Part shown: piece after piece, positions 1 to 4,808 of the stretch | Layout: every line of letters begins with the position of its first letter | How positions within the stretch are numbered: position 1 is the first letter of the stretch | Source of the DNA: DATGZX01 sp035296965 | Lineage (GTDB): Bacteria > Planctomycetota > Planctomycetia > Gemmatales > Gemmataceae | DNA length: 7,460 nucleotides | Direction: 5' to 3' | Assembly (NCBI GenBank): GCA_035296965.1 | Contig: DATGZX010000046.1 | Coordinates: forward strand, 1-7,460 | The notes under the pieces: generated by a model | What the model was told of the DNA's origin: nothing | Seen by the model: only the letters and a program-made list of their open reading frames with translations | Databases searched by the model: none | Made by a program: the position numbers and the translations under genes

Positions 1-84
1 GGCCCGAATGTCAGCGGCCTGAGCTTCAACAAGCCGTTGCAGACGCTGGCACTGTGGACACGACTTCCGTGCGTGCTTGCTCAT
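1..84 (-). CDS. Partial N-terminus of a transposase-like protein (IS66-type start), cut by the window edge
   Basis: An ATG at 84-82 opens a frame that stays open to the edge (28 codons). It reads MSKHARKSCPQCQRLQRL and continues VEAQAADIRA. A CxxC pair (residues 9 and 12) followed by a Leu/Ala/Glu-rich stretch that would start a coiled coil is the usual beginning of IS66-family TnpC transposases, which carry a Cys pair and a coiled coil before the catalytic domain. The start overlaps the stop of the upstream HEPN-like gene as ATGA, so the two are probably translationally coupled. Only the first 28 residues are visible; no catalytic DDE residues can be seen, so the family call is an inference. 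Another protein with an N-terminal zinc-binding CxxC and coiled coil remains possible. Confidence 0.55.
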   Translation of the reverse strand, partial: MSKHARKSCPQCQRLQRLVEAQAADIRA

Positions 85-539
85 ACAGCTGCATAATAGG
101 AATTAGCAGCTGTAACGTGAATACTATCGTGAACGGGAACAGCAATTGAAGGGTCGCGGTAAAGAGTGACCGGACGGTGGTCCCCGGCGACTCCAGACCA
201 GTCAATTGAACACTCCATTCCTTTAATGACGAGTCGTTCGGGATACCGTATGTCCCAGAAGCGGTGAATTTCCTCAATGACTGCGTCAAACCGGCTCAGG
301 TTTTCAGTCGGATACTCGGGCTTGAACGCCATCCAGGCCGTAATCAGGTCGTGGCTAATTTTCCTTAACTCGCTTTCCGAGCGGCCAACTGAGAGGCGGC
401 CCTTGATAAACATTTCGATGGCGTAATGTGCAAGTAGGCCACACACGGGAGAGAACGGGGCAAATGCGGCGTATCGTGCCGAAATGTAGTAGGCAAGCCC
501 GTGGCTGAAATACTTCTCGGTAATGCGGGCGGTCAACAT
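81..539 (-). CDS. HEPN-like small hypothetical protein
   Basis: Encodes 152 residues from ATG 539-537. This start is chosen over the one further upstream because an AAGGGGAG Shine-Dalgarno lies four bases before it. The protein is largely helical. GLLAHYAIEMFIKGRL (34-49), KISHDL (60-65) and an FDAVIEEIHRFWDIRYPE segment (84-101) match the pattern of HEPN-fold proteins, where an A-x-H-x-x-E-M-x-x-K helix is followed by a G/S-H-D-L turn. The RNase signature R-x4-6-H of catalytic HEPN toxins is not evident: the closest pair, R83 and H92, is too far apart. It may therefore be a non-catalytic member, for example nucleotide- or RNA-binding. It overlaps the downstream transposase-like gene by four bases. 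Base composition looks less GC-rich than argS or lgt, by eye. The fold call is from pattern only and the function is unknown. Confidence 0.65.
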   Translation of the reverse strand: MLTARITEKYFSHGLAYYISARYAAFAPFSPVCGLLAHYAIEMFIKGRLSVGRSESELRKISHDLITAWMAFKPEYPTENLSRFDAVIEEIHRFWDIRYPERLVIKGMECSIDWSGVAGDHRPVTLYRDPSIAVPVHDSIHVTAANSYYAAV

Positions 540-698
540 TGCACTCCCCTTATTCCTGCGAATTGGTGGTCTCCGCCTTGAGTAGACACACGGACTGAAA
601 GGCATGTTCGCGGAGGTTGTTAGCGCTCCTATTTCTAACAATACTGAAGGTTGCACGCTTGAGAAATTGAACGGAACACCCGTGGTAGTTCCATGGAT

Positions 699-730
699 TA
701 AAAGGTGTCAGGGATGTCAGGAACCTTTTA
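699..730. repeat. REP-like palindrome
   Basis: Arms TAAAAGGT (699-706) and ACCTTTTA (723-730) are perfect inverted copies around a 16-base loop. The loop contains the hexamer GTCAGG twice (707-712 and 716-721). AAAAGGTGTCAGG...ACCTTTT resembles repetitive extragenic palindromes that accompany REP-associated IS200-like (Y1) transposases; that link comes from memory and was not searched. No such transposase gene is present in the window. Confidence 0.5.
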
Positions 731-791
731 TTGCGACTGGCCCTGAACCGGCTCTATTTTCAAGCCGTGTGCACGCTCCGGGCCTCTAGGG

Positions 792-829
792 CGACCGCGG
801 CCAACTTGGCCGCCAGGCTGTCGCGGTCG
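792..829. repeat. Nested GC-rich inverted repeat before the ABM-fold gene
   Basis: CGACCGCG (792-799) pairs with CGCGGTCG (822-829). Overlapping it, GCGGCCAA (797-804) pairs with TTGGCCGC (806-813) around a single base. The two pairings share bases 797-799, so they are partly alternative. There is no T-run after it, so it is not a classical intrinsic terminator. It lies about 75 bases before the ATG at 904 and could be a mobile palindrome or a leader structure. Confidence 0.45.
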
Positions 830-903
830 TGCGCGGCGAGTTATGCAGGTGAACCTTTTCCCGCCCGATCTTGTCGATACCGGCGTCAGCCCTGGAGGAT
901 CCC

Positions 904-1266
904 ATGGAGTTCCCAGCCCCAACGCCCAGGCCGCCTTATTATGCGGTCATTTTTACTTCGCGGCGCACAACGAACGATGCCCTCGGTTACGCCGTCATGG
1001 CCCAGTGCATGCTCGAGCTTGCCGCGACACAGCCCGGCTTCCTTGGCATCGAGAGCGTTCGTGATGCAGACGGGCAAGGCATAACCGTATCGTATTGGCA
1101 AACCCTGGAATCGATTCACGCCTGGGGCAGCCACGCCGAGCACCGCGTGGCGCAGGCCGCCGGCAAGGCGAAATGGTACGAGATGTTCCAGACGCGGAGC
1201 TGTCGTGTCGAGCACCAGAGCTATTTTCAACGGGAGGGTCGTGACCATGGACATGCGGCTGATTGA
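904..1266 (+). CDS. Antibiotic biosynthesis monooxygenase-fold (ABM) protein
   Basis: A 120-residue protein with the dimeric alpha/beta-barrel (ferredoxin-like) ABM pattern. It has a first strand YYAVIFTSRR (12-21), a helix with MLELAATQPGFLGIES (36-51), a strand GITVSYW (59-65), then IHAWGSHAEHRVAQAAGKAKWY (71-92). The W-x3-AEH-x2-AQ-x2-G-x3-WY arrangement is typical of YqjZ-like members of this superfamily. Such proteins are small cytoplasmic enzymes or stress-linked proteins of mostly unknown substrate; no reaction can be assigned here. The start is ATG 904, with GGAGG at 894-898 spaced five bases upstream. A frame opening at 871 has no such site. The 3' end overlaps the DinB-family gene by 20 bases in another frame, suggesting one mRNA and coupled translation. 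The last ten or so residues (QREGRDHGHAAD) fall largely within the neighbour's ribosome-binding and start region. Confidence 0.85.
   Translation: MEFPAPTPRPPYYAVIFTSRRTTNDALGYAVMAQCMLELAATQPGFLGIESVRDADGQGITVSYWQTLESIHAWGSHAEHRVAQAAGKAKWYEMFQTRSCRVEHQSYFQREGRDHGHAAD
1238..1249 (+). promoter_or_regulatory. Ribosome binding site that decides the DinB-family start
   Basis: GGGAGGG at 1232-1238 is eight bases before ATG 1247 and lies inside the 3' end of the ABM-fold gene. It favours ATG 1247 over the GTG at 1205, which has no such site, and over the second ATG at 1253, which is too far away. Confidence 0.6.
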
Positions 1267-1714
1267 CGAGTTTGTGGCGTCCGGTGCCCGGCTCCGGCAA
1301 GCGGTGGCCGGGTTGAGCCAGCAGGATGTCACCGCGCGGCCGGGACCTGGAAAATGGTCGATCCTGGAGCTGGTCGTTCACCTGGCGGATAGCGATGCCA
1401 TTGCCATCGACCGCATGAAGCGCGTTCTCACTGAAGAGAACCCTCCGTTGCTCTACGCGGACGAGGACGCGTACGTCGAGCGCCTGTTTTCACACGAACA
1501 ATCCCTGGAAGACGCGCTCGTCCTCTTCGAGGTGGGCCGGCGCCAGTTCGCCCGCGTGCTGCGCAAGCTACCCGAGGAGGCCTTCGAGCGCGTTGGCACG
1601 CACAGCCGCCGCGGCCCGGTGACGGTGGCCGGCATGATCAAAGGCTACACCGATCATGTCGAGCACCATCTGAAGTTCCTGTACGACAAGCGCGCCCGGC
1701 TCGGCGAGGGATGA
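1247..1714 (+). CDS. DinB-family (YfiT-like) putative metal-dependent protein
   Basis: A 155-residue protein with the four-helix DinB/YfiT pattern. PGKWSILELVVHLADSD (34-50) is the family hallmark, with H45 as first metal ligand. HVEHH (137-141), near the C-terminus in YTDHVEHHLKFL, supplies H137 and H141, completing the usual three-His site. The family binds a divalent metal and includes bacillithiol- and mycothiol-dependent transferases as well as damage-inducible proteins of unknown reaction. The substrate cannot be told from sequence. It is cytoplasmic, with no signal peptide. It is translated from within the end of the ABM-fold gene, so both are likely made together; a link to stress or small-molecule detoxification is inference. 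The stop TGA at 1712-1714 runs directly into a G-quadruplex motif. Confidence 0.85.
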   Translation: MDMRLIDEFVASGARLRQAVAGLSQQDVTARPGPGKWSILELVVHLADSDAIAIDRMKRVLTEENPPLLYADEDAYVERLFSHEQSLEDALVLFEVGRRQFARVLRKLPEEAFERVGTHSRRGPVTVAGMIKGYTDHVEHHLKFLYDKRARLGEG

Positions 1715-1740
1715 GGGGCGTGGGGCGAGGGGACAAAGGG
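1715..1740 (+). other. Potential G-quadruplex motif just after the DinB-family stop
   Basis: Four G-tracts on the plus strand: GGGG 1715-1718, GGGG 1722-1725, GGGG 1729-1732 and GGG 1738-1740. The loops are CGT, CGA and ACAAA. This satisfies the standard G3+N1-7 rule. It starts on the base right after the stop codon, so it would lie in the 3' UTR of the ABM/DinB mRNA and on the template strand for lgt read-through. Whether it folds or matters is not known. Confidence 0.5.
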
Positions 1741-1782
1741 CAGACGGCAGTCGGCGTTTGTTCGAGGAGACCTCCGGTCAGA

Positions 1783-1855
1783 CGAACGGCGGGGTCAGGA
1801 GACCCGCGCCGAGCGCAGGCGAACGGCGGGGTCAGGAGACCCGCGCCGAGCGCAG
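1783..1855. repeat. Two direct copies of a 36-bp repeat with internal hairpin
   Basis: Bases 1783-1818 and 1820-1855 are identical over 36 positions, giving a 37-base period. Each copy starts CGAACGGCGGGGTC and ends CGCGCCGAGCGCAG. Each contains the stem GGGTC/GACCC around AGGA (1792-1805 and 1829-1842). A degenerate relative, GACC-TCC-GGTC, lies just upstream at 1769-1779. It sits between the converging DinB-family and lgt genes, a common place for intergenic repeat elements in planctomycetes (recollection, not searched). Two copies without regular spacers do not make a CRISPR array. Confidence 0.85.
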
Positions 1856-1922
1856 CCGGACCAGCGCCGGGGGCAGGAAGCCAGCTTCTGTCGCAGCCTT
1901 GAAACGCTTGAGAAATGGGGGA

Positions 1923-3038
1923 TTAGCGAGAAGTGCCGGCCAGGCTACGGGCGGCTAGATGAGATGGTGGCGCGACGCTCGCCGAGGATGCAGGCTGCAT
2001 GTAGCGGCGCCAAATCCAGAGGGCCACGCCGAGACCGACGAGAATGACACTGATGTACCTTTCGAAGCCGATCGGTCGCGGGTCTGCACGAAGGAGTTCG
2101 TTGAGATAACGATGGATCCCATAGCCAGCCATGACGATGCCTGCCAGTTCGCCCGGGTTGCGGCGGAAGGGATAGTAAGCGAGGAGCAGCCCAAAAAGCA
2201 GCAGCATGCTGATCGACTCATAAAGTTGCGTGGGATGCAGTCCAAGCGTGAGCGGCCTGAAACTCGGCAAGTTGACTTCATTCGGGCCGCGTTTGACGGT
2301 GAGCGCCAGGTCATTTTTGCCGCGCGGCCAATTGCGACCGAGATAATCCTGCAACTCTTTGTAGCTCGCGATGGGTTGGCCATCGGCCTGGACGATGACG
2401 TCGCCCGCTTGCAATCCGCTCCGCGCGGCCGGGGAGTTTGGATCGACCGCGCCGACCGACCGACGGTCGGCTGCGTTGTCGTCCATCGAGAAGCCAGCAG
2501 CGGTTTGGAGTCCCTCTTGGACGAGAACAAGACGTGCGGGGCTGGAGAATGGAAAATGAATCTGCGGGCAATCCGGGCAAGCGACGCTGCCGTAGCAGCA
2601 GCCGTTCAGGAGGCAACCGATGCGACCCAAACAGATTCCCAGGGCAAAGCAAGGCACGGCGGCATCGGTGAGCTTCCAGGCGGAGATCCCCCGCCGCCGG
2701 ATCACGAGGAAATAGAAGACCAGATAAGTCAGCAATCCGCCGATGATCGAGCCGTAGAGGATGAGGCCCCCGTCCCAGATCATGAAGAACTGCCAGAGGG
2801 GCACTCCCTCCAGGATCACGGAGCTGAGACGTGCACCGACGATGCCGCCGATAAACAGCCACATCGCCAGGTCCTGCATGAATTCCTTGGAAATGCCTTC
2901 TTTCGCCGCCCGGCGGCAAGCCAGCCAGGTGACCAGTAAAAACGTCAAGAACAGCATCGCCCCGAAGCCGTATATGGGGATGCCGTTCGGCAGCCATCCG
3001 TCAATTCGGATTGGGATGCGGAAAAGGACCTGTTGCAT
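1923..3038 (-). CDS. lgt: Prolipoprotein diacylglyceryl transferase with inserted PDZ domain
   Basis: Lgt moves diacylglycerol from phosphatidylglycerol to the lipobox cysteine of prolipoproteins, the first step of lipoprotein maturation, in the inner membrane. The protein has 371 residues, against roughly 260-300 for most Lgt. Hydrophobic segments lie near 22-41, 56-76, 88-113, 122-136, 276-290, 297-306 and 327-344. The signature GRIGCLLNGCCYG is at 138-150, HPTQLYES at 268-275, and YGIHRYLNELLR at 306-317 holds R310 and E314, which match E. coli R239 and E243. R139 matches essential R143. The extra length is a PDZ domain at about 180-255, with VDPNSPAARSGLQAGDVIVQ (198-217) and DGQPIASYKELQDYL. 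It sits between the GCCYG motif and HPTQLYE, which is the periplasmic head region. E. coli H103 corresponds to Y95 (ILYGSIIGG) and E151 to C147. ATG 3038 has no clear Shine-Dalgarno but gives the expected family N-terminus. Confidence 0.95.
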   Translation of the reverse strand: MQQVLFRIPIRIDGWLPNGIPIYGFGAMLFLTFLLVTWLACRRAAKEGISKEFMQDLAMWLFIGGIVGARLSSVILEGVPLWQFFMIWDGGLILYGSIIGGLLTYLVFYFLVIRRRGISAWKLTDAAVPCFALGICLGRIGCLLNGCCYGSVACPDCPQIHFPFSSPARLVLVQEGLQTAAGFSMDDNAADRRSVGAVDPNSPAARSGLQAGDVIVQADGQPIASYKELQDYLGRNWPRGKNDLALTVKRGPNEVNLPSFRPLTLGLHPTQLYESISMLLLFGLLLAYYPFRRNPGELAGIVMAGYGIHRYLNELLRADPRPIGFERYISVILVGLGVALWIWRRYMQPASSASVAPPSHLAARSLAGTSR

Positions 3039-3156
3039 CGAGCCAGGCTACCCTAGGACTGAGTATCCGCCACCATTGATTAACCTTATTGGATGCACGC
3101 CACGGGTACAATGTCAGTGCCCGCCGCTGTGCGCGGCAGCTAGACCTGACCGAGTC
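3039..3156. other. Short gap between lgt and the upstream membrane-anchored gene
   Basis: A GCCGC/GCGGC stem at 3123-3127 and 3133-3137 lies just past the end of the upstream minus-strand gene but has no T-run, so it is not a convincing intrinsic terminator. CTAGGACT (3053-3060) and AGTCCTAG (3153-3160) are inverted copies 92 bases apart; at this length chance is a fair explanation. I could not pick out a convincing promoter for lgt. Confidence 0.4.
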
Positions 3157-3912
3157 CTAGAAAGGCGTGGGATCGAACTCACCCTTCTTGGCATCGCTGG
3201 GGCGAAATTCCATGGTGTCCAAGTGAGACGCACTCGGAACTCGGTCGTTCTTCAGATCTGCTGGCGATAGCAGCTGCGACTCTTTCAGCCTTGCACCCGG
3301 GGCAACAGATTTGCCGGGCAGTTTATTCTGAATGTGGTTGGCCTCCTGCTCTTCGTTTACGCCGGCGTCGGAAGAGTTTTTGTGCTCGCAGCATAGGCAA
3401 CTCTTGGCGGCTGAAGCGGGCGCATTTTTTGGATTGCCGGGGGTATCGTGGTAGCGACTGATCTGGCTAGAACCGTGGGGAACCGTGGGCTCCACGTCCT
3501 GGGCATACGGCATGAGAGCGGGCAGGGCCTCGTCGTCATCAAGGCACGGGGGCATCACGGCGTAATCCTTCTCGGTCTCTTCTAGAAGTACCGGCACATT
3601 CAAGTCCGGCGCGACGATCTTCTGCCCTTCATCAATGGCTGCGGACTCCTTGCTCTTCAGGGAAGCCATTTGAGCTTCGAGCACATCGATGACTTCGATG
3701 ACCTGAGATTCCGAGACGGCCGCCGGTTGATCCGCGGAAGGGTCGCCGATCGGTTGAGGCTCCTCCGGAAGAACATAATTCTCATCATAGGCCACCGCGC
3801 ACTCCGAAGAGTCGCAAGTCGGCCCCTGGCCAAAGTATCGGGGACCGAGCACGAAGGCAGCGGCGCCTATTACCAGGATCACGAAGGTTCCGACCCAGAA
3901 TAGTCTCAGCAT
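3157..3912 (-). CDS. Membrane-anchored acidic protein of unknown function
   Basis: A 251-residue protein. Residues 4-23 (LFWVGTFVILVIGAAAFVLG) form one N-terminal membrane segment with a single Arg before it, so the rest is probably periplasmic, or on the outer face of the cytoplasmic membrane. The remainder is rich in Asp, Glu, Pro and Ser and looks mostly disordered. It has a short helical stretch near 68-90 (VIEVIDVLEAQMASLKSKE), Cys residues at 33 and 38, and a C-L-C-C cluster at 172-175. The C-terminal LDTMEFRPSDAKKGEFD (231-247) looks like a conserved tail I associate with planctomycete hypothetical proteins; I cannot name a family. ATG 3912 is preceded by GGTGG about seven bases upstream. 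It lies 118 bases upstream of lgt on the same strand, so co-transcription is possible. Confidence 0.7.
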   Translation of the reverse strand: MLRLFWVGTFVILVIGAAAFVLGPRYFGQGPTCDSSECAVAYDENYVLPEEPQPIGDPSADQPAAVSESQVIEVIDVLEAQMASLKSKESAAIDEGQKIVAPDLNVPVLLEETEKDYAVMPPCLDDDEALPALMPYAQDVEPTVPHGSSQISRYHDTPGNPKNAPASAAKSCLCCEHKNSSDAGVNEEQEANHIQNKLPGKSVAPGARLKESQLLSPADLKNDRVPSASHLDTMEFRPSDAKKGEFDPTPF

Positions 3913-3949
3913 TGCGTTCCACCATGTTTCGAGAGGAAATGGCTCCGCC

Positions 3950-4192
3950 GTGTCCTGCCGCCGGCTATTGGGCAGAAGCGGGGAGAATTGCCGTAAGAGT
4001 CAATGGGACAGTGCCTTGGGCAAGGAACTGGCCGAGGCAGTTTGGAAAAGCGTGGAAGATGAGCGTGCCGTCGGCTCAAGAAACTATCGTGCCGTATCAA
4101 GATGCGGGCGGGACTATAGCGGAGACCGACATGGGATGCTAGAGGAGTTATTTCTGGCCTACAGCGCGGCGCTTGATTCGGCAGCTTGGTAG
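3950..4192 (+). CDS. Doubtful small reading frame, possibly a degraded or short gene
   Basis: An 80-codon frame opening with GTG 3950. Its second half reads like protein: SQWDSALGKELAEAVWKSVE, then DERAVGSRNYRAVSR, then HGMLEELFLAYSAALDSAAW. Both runs look like amphipathic helices, with a moderate G/C preference at third codon positions. Against it, the start is GTG with only a weak purine run (GAGAGGAAA) some eleven bases upstream, the frame stays open further upstream into the promoter region of the divergent gene, and no family is recognised. Its TAG stop (4190-4192) is provided by the first bases of a palindromic repeat. It may be a real short gene, the remnant of a longer one, or chance. 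Confidence 0.3.
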   Translation: MSCRRLLGRSGENCRKSQWDSALGKELAEAVWKSVEDERAVGSRNYRAVSRCGRDYSGDRHGMLEELFLAYSAALDSAAW

Positions 4193-4236
4193 GACAGATT
4201 TCCAATCTGTCCGGTCAGGTTGGAAACCTGACCTAC
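4189..4236. repeat. Double-hairpin palindromic repeat
   Basis: Two adjacent hairpins of like design. GGACAGATT (4192-4200) pairs with AATCTGTCC (4204-4212) around TCC. GGTCAGGTT (4213-4221) pairs with AACCTGACC (4225-4233) around GGA. The whole unit is flanked by GTA (4189-4191) and TAC (4234-4236), so it is also a long imperfect palindrome, with each hairpin close to the complement of the other. I associate this sequence with a dispersed planctomycete intergenic repeat (recollection, not searched). Confidence 0.85.
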
Positions 4237-4352
4237 AGCCGATTCCCGCACCGTCATTTAGAGCCTGCTAGTTGGCCTCTTCCAACTACGGAGCGAATAT
4301 TTCTTGCTTTCACTTGCCCGGCATCAGCTAGAATACAGATGAGGAGAAGAAC

Positions 4353-4438
4353 GCCAGGGACTAAAGTCCCTGGCTACATTCGTTCGCCGTCCGGGCGAAG
4401 CGGTTTCGTCGCCCGGAGGGCGTGCGTAGCCAGGGACT
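4353..4438. repeat. Palindromic repeat cluster with alternative pairing
   Basis: GCCAGGGACT (4353-4362) pairs with AGTCCCTGGC (4365-4374) around two bases. The segment 4365-4377 (AGTCCCTGGCTAC) can instead pair perfectly over 13 bases with 4426-4438 (GTAGCCAGGGACT). Enclosed between them is another stem, CCGGGCG (4391-4397) with CGCCCGG (4410-4416), flanked by GCC and GGGC. The arrangement is one and a half copies of a GTAGCCAGGGACTNNAGTCCCTGGC unit around a second palindrome. It is most likely a nested insertion of repeat elements; a terminator/antiterminator role is conceivable but there is no T-run. Confidence 0.8.
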
Positions 4439-4601
4439 TCAGGCGCTCGACCCGAAATACTTCTCGCGACCGAACCCTTGTGGCTCTTGGTTCGTCAATA
4501 TGAACGGGGTGATGATCGAACCTTGGCGTGAAGAAGAATGTTGTCCGTGCAAGTTGGATTTTGGTGCTTGACCGTTCTCGACTGAAGCTGGATCATGATG
4601 T

Positions 4602-4692
4602 GCACCGCACCTGCGGTGGTGCGGATGCCCAAGGCCGGAACATGCAGTATGGCGTCTGCTTTGGCCGTTCCGGCGCTGGGCTCGCAGACGCT
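4602..4692 (+). other. Strongly structured element, pseudoknot-capable, in the rsfS leader
   Basis: Three sets of pairs fit together. A hairpin CACCGCA/TGCGGTG lies at 4603-4609 and 4612-4618. A long stem is made of GCCCA (4627-4631) with TGGGC (4677-4681), a two-by-two internal loop, then GCCGGAAC (4634-4641) with GTTCCGGC (4667-4674). Within its 25-base loop, GGCGTCTGC (4651-4659) pairs with GCAGACGCT (4684-4692) beyond the stem; this includes one G-U pair and gives an H-type pseudoknot. It ends 114 bases before the rsfS start. It matches no riboswitch or ribozyme consensus I know. It may be a cis-regulatory leader, a small RNA on either strand, or a repeat. The strand is assumed from rsfS. 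Confidence 0.4.
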
Positions 4693-4794
4693 GCTGATTT
4701 AGCCCGGAGGTGACCAACGGCGACACATTTGGCCCCGATGTACACACATCACCGTGCTCGTTCCTGGGCTTCCGGGCAGGGATCGCAACAACCG

Positions 4795-4808
4795 AAGGAG
4801 GTCCTTTG
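4795..4808 (+). promoter_or_regulatory. Strong Shine-Dalgarno that fixes a TTG start for rsfS
   Basis: AAGGAGG at 4795-4801 is a near-perfect anti-16S match, four bases before TTG 4806. No ATG or GTG in the rsfS frame lies within reach of it. The upstream GTG at 4710 and the internal ATG at 4872 lack such a site. Confidence 0.65.

Larger units (their letters stand above)
540..903. other. Intergenic gap with palindromes, no gene seen
   Basis: This stretch lies between the divergent HEPN-like gene and the ABM-fold gene. It holds a short inverted repeat, TTGTTAG 617-623 with CTAACAA 635-641, plus the two hairpin structures listed separately. A 61-codon frame at 604-789 runs through the palindrome and has no recognisable protein character. 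If the transposase-like gene belongs to an insertion sequence, its outer end should lie in this gap, but I could not identify a terminal inverted repeat. Confidence 0.6.
4237..4805. other. Long non-coding stretch upstream of rsfS
   Basis: No convincing gene on either strand. Besides the palindromic cluster and the structured element listed separately, it has a six-base inverted pair CGAACC (4471-4476) and GGTTCG (4489-4494). A 23-codon frame from ATG 4500 encodes MNGVMIEPWREEECCPCKLD and three more residues, with no Shine-Dalgarno, so I treat it as chance. No tRNA, rRNA or clear sigma-70 promoter was found. Confidence 0.55.

Noticed and set aside
604..789. A 61-codon plus-strand frame in the first gap
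   Set aside because: It reads through the 699-730 palindrome, has no ribosome-binding site or family likeness, and its codon pattern is not convincing.
1959..2939. A 326-codon open frame on the plus strand opposite lgt
   Set aside because: It is the antisense of lgt, whose family motifs are unmistakable. The long opening follows from the GC-rich codon use of lgt, and the translation has no recognisable domains.
4500..4571. A 23-codon frame (MNGVMIEPWREEECCPC...) as a leader peptide
   Set aside because: No Shine-Dalgarno, no run of regulatory codons such as Arg, and no terminator/antiterminator coupled to it.
4634..4660. Resemblance to the SRP RNA core (GGCCGGAA...GCAG)
   Set aside because: The SRP domain needs a GGAA tetraloop closed by CC/GG and a symmetric internal loop. 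Here the bases after GGAA are CATG and cannot close the loop, and the rest of the pairing differs.
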